Source: Flavobacterium orientale (lineage in GTDB: Bacteria > Bacteroidota > Bacteroidia > Flavobacteriales > Flavobacteriaceae). Taken from it: a DNA stretch of 64,000 nt. Where the stretch lies: NCBI RefSeq assembly GCF_014638005.1, contig NZ_BMFG01000001.1, positions 264,421 to 328,420 of the forward strand, in the 5' to 3' direction. The position numbers and the translations under genes are program-made. This document shows positions 48,653 to 57,570 of this stretch, one piece after another. The first letter of the stretch is position 1. Each line of letters starts with the position of its first letter. Below the pieces are notes generated by a model. The model saw only the letters and a program-made list of their open reading frames with translations. It was not told where the DNA came from and did not search any database.

Positions 48653-50025
48653 CAACCATAGAAACGCCCATCCTTCCTCTACGTCAACAGTTTATCGGTA
48701 ATCGTGAAACTCTTGATTTGAAAGCCATTTGTATCTTTGCTGCAACCGGTTTTTTTATGGGTGCTGATACGTATTATCAGGAGCAAAAGGTGTTGTTGCC
48801 CGGAAAGCGGTATGTGTTGGATGGTGAAAAAATTGTTTCGGAGTCTGCTGCTTTTACTTGGTATCATACCCCTGTGGAACGACCTTTTGAGCAAGTTGTT
48901 ACTGAGTTTGCTCAACTTTTTGAAACCATTATTGAGGAACAAGTGGGGAATCAAAAAGTGATTTTGCCTTTGTCGGGGGGATTAGACAGTCGCACACAAG
49001 CTGCTGCTTTACAGTATTTGCAAAAAGACGTTCATGCTTACAGTTATGAATTGGCTCATGGGCATCCTGAAACCCGTTACAGTGAACAAATTGCTGCCGT
49101 TTGCGGCTTCCCCTTTCAAAAAATGACGATTCCCGAAGGTTATTTGTGGGAAAGTATCGAAAAAATAGCGTCCATCAATGGGTGTTATACCGAGTTTACC
49201 CATCCGCGTCAAGTGGCGGTGATGGAGCAATGGGAGACCATGGGTGATGTATTCTGTTTAGGCCATTGGGGAGATGTTTTGTTTGATGACATGAAAGTGG
49301 CAGAGGAGTTGTCTTTTGAAGGACAAGTAAATGTATTGTTTCACAAAGTGCTCAAAAAAATGGGGGTACCTTTTGCAGAAGCGTTGTGGAAGCATTGGCA
49401 TTTAGAAGGCGATTTTTCCACGTATTTGCGAGAACGAATTACAGCAGGATTACGAGCTATTAACATTCCAAACAGTGCAAATGCACAGATTCGGGCATTT
49501 AAAAGTTTGTATTGGGCACCGCGTTGGACGGCAATAAATCTCAGTTTTTTTGAAGCCATGAAGCCTATGGGGTTGCCTTATTTTGACAATCGCATGTGTG
49601 CATTCATATGTAGTGTTCCGGAACGTTATTTGGCTGGACGTCACCTTCAAATCGCGTACATTAAACTTCGGAATCCTGCCTTGGCAAAAATCACTTGGCA
49701 AGACCATCGACCGTTCAATTTGTACCATTACAGTTGGAATAAAATGCCTTGGAATTTACCGTTTCGTGTATTTCAGAAACTAAATCACACCGTTTTTACT
49801 AAAAAGCTGGTAAAGAACAATTATGAAAACCAATTTTTAGGAACCGCCAATGCTACTCAATTGCGACAGTGGTTGTATGAAAATCCGGCTTTTGACTCTT
49901 TGATAGACCCAGCTATTGTGAAACATTTCTATTCCGGTTTTCAACAAGAGCATTTGAAGTATTCGCATGTGGTGAGTACGTTGTTGACGTTGTCGGTGTT
50001 TGCGAAGAGAGAGGCTGCAGAGTAG
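48649..50025 (+). CDS. Asparagine synthase-related protein lacking an active glutaminase domain
   Basis: 458 residues. The first 105 residues retain only the end of a class II amidotransferase-like domain (VLLPGKRYVLDGE) and there is no N-terminal Cys2, so glutamine hydrolysis is not expected. The PP-loop is intact as SGGLDS (109-114), and the acidic GHWGDVLFDD region probably corresponds to the second ATP-binding segment. It should activate a carboxylate by adenylation and use ammonia or another amine. In this cluster it may amidate or acylate a sugar; the true substrate is unknown. It begins with an ATGA overlap. Confidence 0.82.
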   Translation: MTTIETPILPLRQQFIGNRETLDLKAICIFAATGFFMGADTYYQEQKVLLPGKRYVLDGEKIVSESAAFTWYHTPVERPFEQVVTEFAQLFETIIEEQVGNQKVILPLSGGLDSRTQAAALQYLQKDVHAYSYELAHGHPETRYSEQIAAVCGFPFQKMTIPEGYLWESIEKIASINGCYTEFTHPRQVAVMEQWETMGDVFCLGHWGDVLFDDMKVAEELSFEGQVNVLFHKVLKKMGVPFAEALWKHWHLEGDFSTYLRERITAGLRAINIPNSANAQIRAFKSLYWAPRWTAINLSFFEAMKPMGLPYFDNRMCAFICSVPERYLAGRHLQIAYIKLRNPALAKITWQDHRPFNLYHYSWNKMPWNLPFRVFQKLNHTVFTKKLVKNNYENQFLGTANATQLRQWLYENPAFDSLIDPAIVKHFYSGFQQEHLKYSHVVSTLLTLSVFAKREAAE

Positions 50026-50118
50026 TAGAGGCACCGAGGTGATGATTTTTTTTACCATATAAGGCATAAAAGTTTAAGGAATAAGTTCATTTAAGTTTTT
50101 TGAAATTGATACTTTTTA

Positions 50119-50247
50119 CCTGATTTTGTTTTGCCCCGTCCCTAAAGGGAGGCAAAATCAGGACGTTCAGCGTTACCTAGTTTTCAGTTGAAATTTTCTT
50201 CACTAAACTTTATTATGAAAATGGGTTTTGCCTGATTTTGTTTTGCC
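50119..50247. repeat. Inverted/direct repeat in the gap 50026-50301
   Basis: CCTGATTTTGTTTTGCC occurs at 50119-50135 and again at 50231-50247. The first copy pairs with GGCAAAATCAGG (50151-50162) around a palindrome TCCCTAAAGGGA (50139-50150). A TATTTTTA box at 50278-50285 may be a promoter element for the next gene. No coding region in this gap. Confidence 0.65.
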
Positions 50248-50301
50248 TCAACTTTACCAACCAATCCCTTTTTTTTCTATTTTTACCCAATATGTTGTTT
50301 C

Positions 50302-51468
50302 ATGAAAGTAGCTTTATACACCGGAGAATTGCCACCACCTGTTTTTATTGATCGTTTGATACAGGGTTTGGCTAAAGAAGGCGTGGAATTGATCTTGTTT
50401 GGAGCAATGAAGAAAAAGGTTAGTTATGCGTTTCCTACTATAACCGTAGTAGGCTATCGCGGAAAAATGCATAAGTCTTGGCAACTTTTTAAATACACGG
50501 TTTTGTTGCTGTTGTTCAAGGCCAAGGCCAAAAAAAAACTGGATAAAATTCTAGACCAACAAGAACGTTCGGGAACTTTGCAAAAATTAAAATGTTATCC
50601 TGTTTTGTACCACCAGCCTGATGTTTTTCATTTGCAATGGGCTAAATCTATAGGTGATTGGATGTGGGTGCAGGAGTTTGGGATGAAATTGGTGTTGAGT
50701 GCAAGGGGAACCCATTTGACAATAAGTCCGAAGGTATATCCTAAGTATGCGGAAAGTTATGCTTTACATTTTTCTAAAGTAGATGCCTTTCATACGGTTT
50801 CCAAAGCAATAGCAAAAGAAGTAGTATCCTATGGTGTTTCTCCCGAATTAATTCATGTTGGTTACAGTGGTTTGAATCTTAAAGATTTCGCTTTTAAAGT
50901 TAAAGCGGCATCAGCAAAAAAAATACATATACTCTCTATTGGAAGAGCACATTGGGTTAAAGGTTATTCGTATGCGATTGAGGCCATGTGTCTTTTGAAA
51001 AAGGAACAAGTTTCTTTTTCTTATACTATAATCGGTCTTGATGCCAATGAAGAATTACTTTTTTTACGAGCTCAATCGGGTTTAGAGGGTTGTATTCAAT
51101 TTGAACCTTATTTATCTTCGGATGAGGTGTTGGAAGCGATACAACAGGCCGATGTTCTTTTACTGCCAAGTGTTGAAGAGGGAATTGCTAATGTGGTTTT
51201 GGAAGCTATGGCTTTAGGAACAGTTGTGGTAACGACAGCTTGTGGCGGGATGACGGAGGTGGTGACAGATGGTGTGAATGGATTTGTAGTACCTGTTCGC
51301 GATCCGAAAGCAATAGCAGCGGCACTTGTAAAAGTTTCTGAATTAGCTCTTGAAGACTATCAACGTATGAGTAAAGCTGCCCGAAGCACTATTGAAAAAA
51401 ACTTTACGGAGCAACAAATGGTTGCAGCGATGCAAAAACTATATCAATCCTTAGAAACACAAGCATGA
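50302..51468 (+). CDS. Glycosyltransferase family 4
   Basis: 388 residues, GT-B fold. The N-terminus VALYTGELPPPVFIDRLIQGL, VLSARGTHLT in the linker, ILSIGRAHWVKGYSYAIEA at the start of the donor domain, and EEGIANVVLEAMALGTVVV as the E-x7-E site. It shares the IGR.HW.KG segment with the next gene, so the two are probably paralogues. It overlaps that gene by ATGA. Confidence 0.9.
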   Translation: MKVALYTGELPPPVFIDRLIQGLAKEGVELILFGAMKKKVSYAFPTITVVGYRGKMHKSWQLFKYTVLLLLFKAKAKKKLDKILDQQERSGTLQKLKCYPVLYHQPDVFHLQWAKSIGDWMWVQEFGMKLVLSARGTHLTISPKVYPKYAESYALHFSKVDAFHTVSKAIAKEVVSYGVSPELIHVGYSGLNLKDFAFKVKAASAKKIHILSIGRAHWVKGYSYAIEAMCLLKKEQVSFSYTIIGLDANEELLFLRAQSGLEGCIQFEPYLSSDEVLEAIQQADVLLLPSVEEGIANVVLEAMALGTVVVTTACGGMTEVVTDGVNGFVVPVRDPKAIAAALVKVSELALEDYQRMSKAARSTIEKNFTEQQMVAAMQKLYQSLETQA

Positions 51469-52640
51469 GAATTGGCCTTGTTTTGCCGGCGATTCCGGCC
51501 TATTCGGAGACTTTTTTTCGTTCGAAAATAAGCGGACTGGTTGTGAACGGGCATGAAGTAGTGTTGTTTGTGAATGGAGAAACTATGGAAACCCATTATT
51601 GTGGGGCACGTGTGGTGAGTTCTTTTTCTACACAAGGAAATAGCATACTTCTTTTGTTGAGGGCAAAAGTTACGTTGTTTGTTTTATTGGTCAGCCATTC
51701 TAAAACAGTGTTTCGGTTTGTAAAAAGTGAACGAAAGGAGCATACCCCATGGTTGACATTAATTTCCCGTTTGCTGCTGAATGCGGCACTCTTATCGGAG
51801 CGATTGGATTGGCTTCATTTTGGGTTTGCTACGATGGCTTTAGGACGAGAGCATGTTGCGGAGGCTATTGGAGCCAAAATGGCGGTAAGCTTTAGAGGGT
51901 TTGATTATTATGTGTACCCTATTAAAAACTCAGGTTGTTATTCGAAGTTATGGTCTAAAACCGTGCGGTATCATGTGTTGTCTGAATCCATGAAGTTAGG
52001 TTTAATTTCTTATGGAATCCCTGATTCAAGCATTTTTATAATACCACCGGCAATTGATACCGCTTTTTTTTCACCACACCCTGCTTTTCAACCCAACAAA
52101 TCGTTACAGATTCTAACAATTGGACGATTGCATTGGATTAAAGGATTGGACTACACACTTGAAGCCCTTGCTTTATTACACCTAAAAGGAGTAGCCTTTC
52201 ACTATACCATTATTGGAACAGGACAGGAAGAAGAACGCTTGCGGTTTACGGCCCATCAATTGGGTATTGACCCTTTTGTAACATTTGCCGGCAAACAATC
52301 ATCAGAATACATTAAAAAGCAATTGGAGCAGACGGATGTGTATGTGCAATACAGCATACAGGAAGGGTTTGGCAATGCGGTGCTGGAAGCTCAAGCGATG
52401 GGGGTCTATTGTATAGTGAGTGATGCAGAAGGATTAGAGGAGAATGTAATGCATGGGAATACCGGAAGTGTAGTGCCCAAGCGAAATCCGAAGGCTTTGG
52501 CTGACGGTATCAAAGCATTTCTTGGAATAGCAGCAATAGAAAAGGTAAAAAGTAGTGAACAAGCTATAGCGAGAGTGAAACGTGATTTTTCGGTTGAGAA
52601 ACAAGAATTGAAATTCAAAGCATTTTATGAAAATAGTTAA
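51465..52640 (+). CDS. Glycosyltransferase family 4
   Basis: 391 residues, GT-B fold. IPAYSETFFRSKISGL matches the WcaL-like N-terminal motif. VSFRGFDYYVYP, ILTIGRLHWIKGLDYTLEA and the E-x7-E site EGFGNAVLEAQAMGVYCIVS follow in order. It is a likely paralogue of the upstream gene at 50302 and overlaps the FkbM gene by 14 bp. Confidence 0.9.
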   Translation: MRIGLVLPAIPAYSETFFRSKISGLVVNGHEVVLFVNGETMETHYCGARVVSSFSTQGNSILLLLRAKVTLFVLLVSHSKTVFRFVKSERKEHTPWLTLISRLLLNAALLSERLDWLHFGFATMALGREHVAEAIGAKMAVSFRGFDYYVYPIKNSGCYSKLWSKTVRYHVLSESMKLGLISYGIPDSSIFIIPPAIDTAFFSPHPAFQPNKSLQILTIGRLHWIKGLDYTLEALALLHLKGVAFHYTIIGTGQEEERLRFTAHQLGIDPFVTFAGKQSSEYIKKQLEQTDVYVQYSIQEGFGNAVLEAQAMGVYCIVSDAEGLEENVMHGNTGSVVPKRNPKALADGIKAFLGIAAIEKVKSSEQAIARVKRDFSVEKQELKFKAFYENS

Positions 52641-53520
52641 AAAGTTAAAAAAAAGGTATACTGAATTTAAAAGACATCCAGTAACTTCATATTTTCCAAT
52701 TGGTGCTATTTACAGGTATGTTTACTTTAATGTAAAGGTTTTATTTTTAAAAGAATGTAATTATGATTGGATTAACGGGCTAAAGTTTATTGCCCGAAAA
52801 GGTGACGCCGGTATTGTAAGCAATATTTATCATGGTTTGTATGAATTTGAAGATTCCATTTTTTTACTTCATTACACAAAATCAAGCGATGTTTTTTTTG
52901 ATATTGGGGCAAATTTAGGTCATTACTCTTTAATTTTATCAGGAAGCAAGAATTGTTTGTCCTATTCATTTGAGCCTGTGCCGGAAACTTTTAGTCAATT
53001 AAAAAAGCAAGTTTTACACAATAAATTGCATGATAAAATTTCTATATTTAATCTAGGTTTTTCAAATCAAACAGGTTTTCTATATTTTTCAACAGACAAA
53101 GGAGTTATGAATCATATTGTGTCTTATCAGGAAGAAAAATCAATACAAATTCCCGTAACTACTTTAGATGATTGGTGCAAAACTGTTCAGCCTACAATTA
53201 TGAAAATTGATGTTGAAGGTTTTGAAAAATTTGTTATTGAAGGTGGAATACAAACTATCAAAAATACAAACTTGAAGGTAATCTTAATTGAATTTAACAA
53301 ATCAGGCAAAAAATATGGTGTAACGGATGAAGAAGTTTATCAACGATTACTGGATTTTGGTTTTTCCCCATATGCATACAGTTATCAAACAAAAGAGTTA
53401 CTTCTTTTAGAGAAGTATAACTTAAATAGATTTAACACGTTAATGGTTAGGGATTTGGCTTTTGTTGAAAAGCAACTTCTGTCCGATTACAGAGTTAAAA
53501 TATTCTCAAAATGGTATTAG
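52627..53520 (+). CDS. FkbM family methyltransferase
   Basis: 297 residues. SAM-binding motif I is VFFDIGANLGHYSLI; the FkbM signature IMKIDVEGFEKFVIEGG is present, with YSFEPVPETFSQLKK between them. FkbM enzymes O-methylate sugars or polyketides, so sugar methylation is likely. The gene is more AT-rich than the glycosyltransferases on both sides, suggesting separate origin. Confidence 0.9.
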   Translation: MKIVKKLKKRYTEFKRHPVTSYFPIGAIYRYVYFNVKVLFLKECNYDWINGLKFIARKGDAGIVSNIYHGLYEFEDSIFLLHYTKSSDVFFDIGANLGHYSLILSGSKNCLSYSFEPVPETFSQLKKQVLHNKLHDKISIFNLGFSNQTGFLYFSTDKGVMNHIVSYQEEKSIQIPVTTLDDWCKTVQPTIMKIDVEGFEKFVIEGGIQTIKNTNLKVILIEFNKSGKKYGVTDEEVYQRLLDFGFSPYAYSYQTKELLLLEKYNLNRFNTLMVRDLAFVEKQLLSDYRVKIFSKWY

Positions 53521-53524
53521 ATTT

Positions 53525-54586
53525 ATGATTAAAATTTTTATTCCTTCTATTGATTTTACAGGCACAAACAAACTCCAACTTTTTGTGTTAACCCGACCAT
53601 TTTATACTGCGGAAGGTTGGCGTAATGATTTAAAATTAAAAGAACGATGGGGTATTGCGGATACGTTTCACTATACCGATAGTCCTGATGAAGCTTCTTT
53701 TATGCTTTTGCCCCTGCCTGTGAATTATTATGTCAATAGCGGACAATTGAAAGAACTGAAAGCCTATAATCTTCTGTGTCTGGAGAACGACATTAAAGGT
53801 TTTGGCTATATTTCAGGAGATTTTGGAAAAGCGTATCCTGAATTTTCTCAGTTTACCTATTTTAGAATGGGTGGTTTTAAAAGTCAGCTTTCTGATAAAA
53901 ATCATGGTTTTCCCGTGTCTTTATCCGATCATTTCCAAAAAATATATGGTTTGGAAGAACCTATACCTCGCGATAAATCAGCGACTCCGAGTATTGGATT
54001 TTGCGGACACGCCACAGATTCAACGCTAAAAAGAGGAAAAGAATTGCTCAAGTGTGTACTGGAAAACGGAAAACGTTTTTTGCAAAACCCTTTTCGAAAC
54101 GATTGGGAACCGCTTTTTGCTTCGGCTTTTGAACGATGGTATTTGTTGCAAACCTTAGCAAATGCTAGGGATTTGCACTGTAATTTTATTTTTAGAAAGC
54201 ACTATCGGGGGGGAGTTGATAACCTAACAGAACAGAAACGTACCACTAAAGAATATTACGACAATCTTATGCAATCGGATTATGTGCTTTGCGTTCGAGG
54301 TGCCGGTAATTTTTCCGTGCGTTTGTATGAAACCCTTTTGATGGGTAAAATCCCTATATTTGTCAATACAGATTGCTTGTTGCCTTTGACCGATGAAGTG
54401 GATTGGAAACAACATGTGGTATGGGTGGAATGGGAGGAGCGGCATTTGATTACCTTTAAGTTATTGGAATTTCACAAAGCGATTTCAAACGAAGCCTTTA
54501 AAGAAATGCAATACAAGAATAGGAAACTATGGAAAGAAATTTTGACAGTGGCTCATTACATGAAAAAAACAGGAAATGCTCTTTAA
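53525..54586 (+). CDS. Exostosin-like (GT47-type) glycosyltransferase
   Basis: 353 residues from the ATG at 53525, four bases after the FkbM stop; an upstream ATG at 53462 lies inside that gene and is unlikely. The C-terminal signature CVRGAGNFSVRLYETLLMGKI from about residue 256, followed by PIFVNTDCLLP, matches the exostosin family (PF03016). RKHYRGG and YYDNLMQSDYVL precede it. GT47 enzymes transfer glucuronic acid, galactose, xylose or arabinose with inversion. The bacterial substrate is unknown. Confidence 0.82.
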   Translation: MIKIFIPSIDFTGTNKLQLFVLTRPFYTAEGWRNDLKLKERWGIADTFHYTDSPDEASFMLLPLPVNYYVNSGQLKELKAYNLLCLENDIKGFGYISGDFGKAYPEFSQFTYFRMGGFKSQLSDKNHGFPVSLSDHFQKIYGLEEPIPRDKSATPSIGFCGHATDSTLKRGKELLKCVLENGKRFLQNPFRNDWEPLFASAFERWYLLQTLANARDLHCNFIFRKHYRGGVDNLTEQKRTTKEYYDNLMQSDYVLCVRGAGNFSVRLYETLLMGKIPIFVNTDCLLPLTDEVDWKQHVVWVEWEERHLITFKLLEFHKAISNEAFKEMQYKNRKLWKEILTVAHYMKKTGNAL

Positions 54587-55901
54587 TTTTTTAACCTATA
54601 TTCGGCCTATTTGGTATTTTAACCTCAAATCCAAAAAAGAGTGGGGGTACTTTCCAACTACTGAAGGTTTGGAGGGATTAGGGGGTTTGTTTCCAATTGA
54701 TAATGGCTATACTTCAAAAGCCGGACAACAACGTGACCGAGCCTATACGGCATTTCAATCCGGTTATATAGCGTTTCAGGAGGAAACGGGTATAAATATT
54801 TGGGACTTAGAACAAATCCCGGTCATAGATGAATACCGTTTTCTCAGAAAAAACGTCCATACAGCTTGGGTGTTTTACACGTTGCTGCTTCGATTAGTTA
54901 CTTTTCACAACCCCATCAAAGAGTTTTCCGGTTTTTTTAAAACGAGAAAAGTGAAACGTTTGGATTATTCCAACCAAGTTTTTGAGTACCCGGAATACGA
55001 CACTTTTGAGAGTCCGTTAGTGCAAAGTCAACCGTTGGTTTCAATAATTATTCCCACGTTGAATCGGTATGACTACTTGAGCGATGTGCTTCGGGATTTA
55101 GAACAACAGGACTATACAAATTTTGAAGTGCTTGTAGTGGATCAAACCGACCCGTTTCAGGAATCGTTTTACCAAGGATGGCAATTGGATTTGCGGTATT
55201 GGTACCAAGAAGAAAAAGCCTTGTGGAAAGCCAGAAATGAAGCCATTCAATTGGCCAAAGGCGATTGGATTTTGTTGTATGATGATGATTCCCGAATTGA
55301 TTCCAATTGGATATCGGAACATTTAAAAGCGATTGATTTTTTTCAAGCCGATATCTCTTCCGGAGTTTCGTTAAGTGTTGTGGGAGCTGAAATCCCAAAA
55401 CATTACAGTTATTTTCGTTGGAGTGATCAGCTGGATACGGGCAATGTGTTGTTGAAAAAGGCCATTTTTCAGGAGATTGGTTATTTTGATTTGCAATTTG
55501 AAAAGCAACGCATGGGCGATGGGGAGTTTGGGTTACGTGCTTATTTGAACGGCTATAAAAATATTTCTAATCCGAAAGCGAAGCGAGTTCATTTAAAAGT
55601 CAGTCAAGGTGGGTTGCGACAAATGGGCAGTTGGGACGGTTGGCGACCAAAAAAGTTGTTTGGACCCAGACCGGTACCAAGTGTGTTGTATTATAGTAGG
55701 AAGTATTTTGGTAGAAGATTATCATTTTTTTACTTATTGCATTCTATAATTCCTTCAATCTTACCTTATAAATATAAAGGAAACAGAATTTTAACTGTAG
55801 TAGTGTATTTAACTTTTCCTTTGTTTTTTCCATTAATCGTTTTTCAAGTCTTTTATTCATGGCACCTGTCAACAGATAAATTAAAAAATCAACTAAATTA
55901 G
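54576..55901 (+). CDS. Glycosyltransferase family 2 with N-terminal extension
   Basis: 441 residues. Residues 1-150 are an extension of unknown role. The GT-A domain starts at PLVSIIIPTLNRYDYLSDVL, with VVDQTDP in place of the usual VDDGS and LLYDDDSRI as metal-binding motif. GDGEFGLRAYLNG supplies the acidic catalytic region. The last 60 residues are hydrophobic (LLHSIIPSILPYKYKG, then VVVYLTFPLFFPLIVFQVFY) and may anchor it to the membrane. G/C falls from 31 of 60 bases (55621-55680) to 16 of 60 (55681-55740, hand count), so the C-terminus may come from a different source. Confidence 0.87.
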   Translation: MLFNFLTYIRPIWYFNLKSKKEWGYFPTTEGLEGLGGLFPIDNGYTSKAGQQRDRAYTAFQSGYIAFQEETGINIWDLEQIPVIDEYRFLRKNVHTAWVFYTLLLRLVTFHNPIKEFSGFFKTRKVKRLDYSNQVFEYPEYDTFESPLVQSQPLVSIIIPTLNRYDYLSDVLRDLEQQDYTNFEVLVVDQTDPFQESFYQGWQLDLRYWYQEEKALWKARNEAIQLAKGDWILLYDDDSRIDSNWISEHLKAIDFFQADISSGVSLSVVGAEIPKHYSYFRWSDQLDTGNVLLKKAIFQEIGYFDLQFEKQRMGDGEFGLRAYLNGYKNISNPKAKRVHLKVSQGGLRQMGSWDGWRPKKLFGPRPVPSVLYYSRKYFGRRLSFFYLLHSIIPSILPYKYKGNRILTVVVYLTFPLFFPLIVFQVFYSWHLSTDKLKNQLN

Positions 55902-55943
55902 TTGATTTGATATAATTTAATACATTTATTAAAAATACAAAAT

Positions 55944-56741
55944 ATGAAAATAAGGAAGCTGTTAAGTAATATCAAACACCGTTTATTACACAAAAAAGAG
56001 CAATGGGATATTGTTGAAGTGAATGGTAAAAGTATAAAATGTTTAAAAAATTCTTATAGAAAGACTAAAGATTCAGATGATGATTGGTTTAATGATTTAT
56101 CAAAAAATTCTACTGTCATTTTTGATATTGGTTGTAATATTGGTTATACAGCATTACTTGGTTTAACTAATGAAAATGTAAAAAAAATACTTTTAGTAGA
56201 TCCTAATCCTGAAGCTTTGTTTATTGCCCATAAAAATTTAATTGAGAACAATTTAATAGGGAAGACATCAACCTTTGTCTCTTTTGTTAGTGATACCAAT
56301 GACAATGAAATTGACTTTTATACCATTGGTCATGGTGCAGCAGGCAGTATTTATAAAAGTCATGCGGAAACAGCAGCATCTCTTAATAGTTTCATTAAAG
56401 TTAAAACTGTAACTTTAGACTTTTTGAGTTCCTATTTTGATTTAGCTCCTGATTTTGTTAAGATTGATGTTGAGGGAGCTGAGTTTCAGGTTTTGGGGGG
56501 AGCAAAAGAAACAGTTTTAAAGAACAAACCTAAAATATTGGTTGAAATGCACTCCAACAAAGAGCTGTCAATGTTTGAAAATACTAATAATGTATTGAAA
56601 TGGTGTCAAGAAATTGACTATGATGCTTGGTATCTAACAAACAAAGAGCTATTGACAACCCCTGAAACTGTCAAAAAAAGAGGGAAGTGTCATTTTTTAT
56701 TGTTGCCAAAAGGTCATTTATTTCCAAGTTATTTAAATTAA
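55944..56741 (+). CDS. FkbM family methyltransferase
   Basis: 265 residues. Motif I is VIFDIGCNIGYTALLG, LLVDPNPEALFIAHKN binds the SAM ribose, and FVKIDVEGAEFQVLGGA is the FkbM signature. It probably O-methylates a sugar hydroxyl. It is not closely similar to the FkbM gene at 52627. It lies in the AT-rich segment that begins inside the previous gene; 42 bp separates the two. Confidence 0.9.
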   Translation: MKIRKLLSNIKHRLLHKKEQWDIVEVNGKSIKCLKNSYRKTKDSDDDWFNDLSKNSTVIFDIGCNIGYTALLGLTNENVKKILLVDPNPEALFIAHKNLIENNLIGKTSTFVSFVSDTNDNEIDFYTIGHGAAGSIYKSHAETAASLNSFIKVKTVTLDFLSSYFDLAPDFVKIDVEGAEFQVLGGAKETVLKNKPKILVEMHSNKELSMFENTNNVLKWCQEIDYDAWYLTNKELLTTPETVKKRGKCHFLLLPKGHLFPSYLN

Positions 56742-56750
56742 GTAGAATTT

Positions 56751-57569
56751 ATGTCTGAATTTTTAAAATGCAAAATCTGTGAATCTCAAATAGAGCTTCT
56801 TAATGAGAAATTCAATTTAGTTCAATGTACCTCTTGCAGTTTAATTTTTGCTAAGAAAATTTTTACTGAGGCGGAATTCATAGCTACTTATGATCAATTG
56901 TATAATCAAACTTCACAATATGGAACTCACGGAAATGAGTTTGAAAAACTAAAAAAAAATGGCACTGTTTTTATAGGACGACCCAAATTGAAAGTACTCC
57001 GTTATATTTTAAAATCGGATAATAAACACATCGTTGAAATTGGAGCCGGAGTAGGAATTGTAGCTAATTATTTAACTAAGTTGGGTTTGAATTATACCGG
57101 AATTGAGTTGGATGAACCTACTGCAAAAAAAGCACAGTCATTGGGCTATAATGTTCGGGTAGGTGATTTTTCAAAAGTGGAAACAATCGAAGGAAAATTG
57201 GATGCCATTGTTGCTTTCGAAGTGGTGGAGCACCTTCAGGATTTGCCTCTTTTTTTTGAATTAATTCAATCAAAATTAAAAAAGGGAGGCTATTTTGGCT
57301 TTACTGTTCCTAATTATAATAAACGTTTGAATTATGATAATCCGGGTAGTAAAATTTATCAATCGGGTCCACCTATTCATCTCAATTATTTTACCCTTGA
57401 AAGTATTGAAAAGATTGCGAAACGATTCGGTTTTAAGATTCATTTTTGTGAAACCAAAAAGTATCCTTATTTCAATTGGAATAAAAGAGATACGTATAAG
57501 TTCATTTTGAAATCATTACTTGGCAATTTTCATGGTGCCACAATCATGTGTGTTTTAAGCAAAGAATAA
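56751..57569 (+). CDS. SAM-dependent methyltransferase with N-terminal zinc-ribbon
   Basis: 272 residues. The N-terminal CKIC (7-10) and CTSC (about 26-29) pairs suggest a zinc site, as in the gene at 42738. The catalytic domain has HIVEIGAGVGIVANYL, IELDEPTAKKAQ, AIVAFEVVEHLQD and KKGGYFGFTVPN. Sugar methylation is likely. The start is 9 bp after the FkbM stop and the end is 1 bp before the next gene. Confidence 0.86.
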   Translation: MSEFLKCKICESQIELLNEKFNLVQCTSCSLIFAKKIFTEAEFIATYDQLYNQTSQYGTHGNEFEKLKKNGTVFIGRPKLKVLRYILKSDNKHIVEIGAGVGIVANYLTKLGLNYTGIELDEPTAKKAQSLGYNVRVGDFSKVETIEGKLDAIVAFEVVEHLQDLPLFFELIQSKLKKGGYFGFTVPNYNKRLNYDNPGSKIYQSGPPIHLNYFTLESIEKIAKRFGFKIHFCETKKYPYFNWNKRDTYKFILKSLLGNFHGATIMCVLSKE

Positions 57570-57570
57570 G

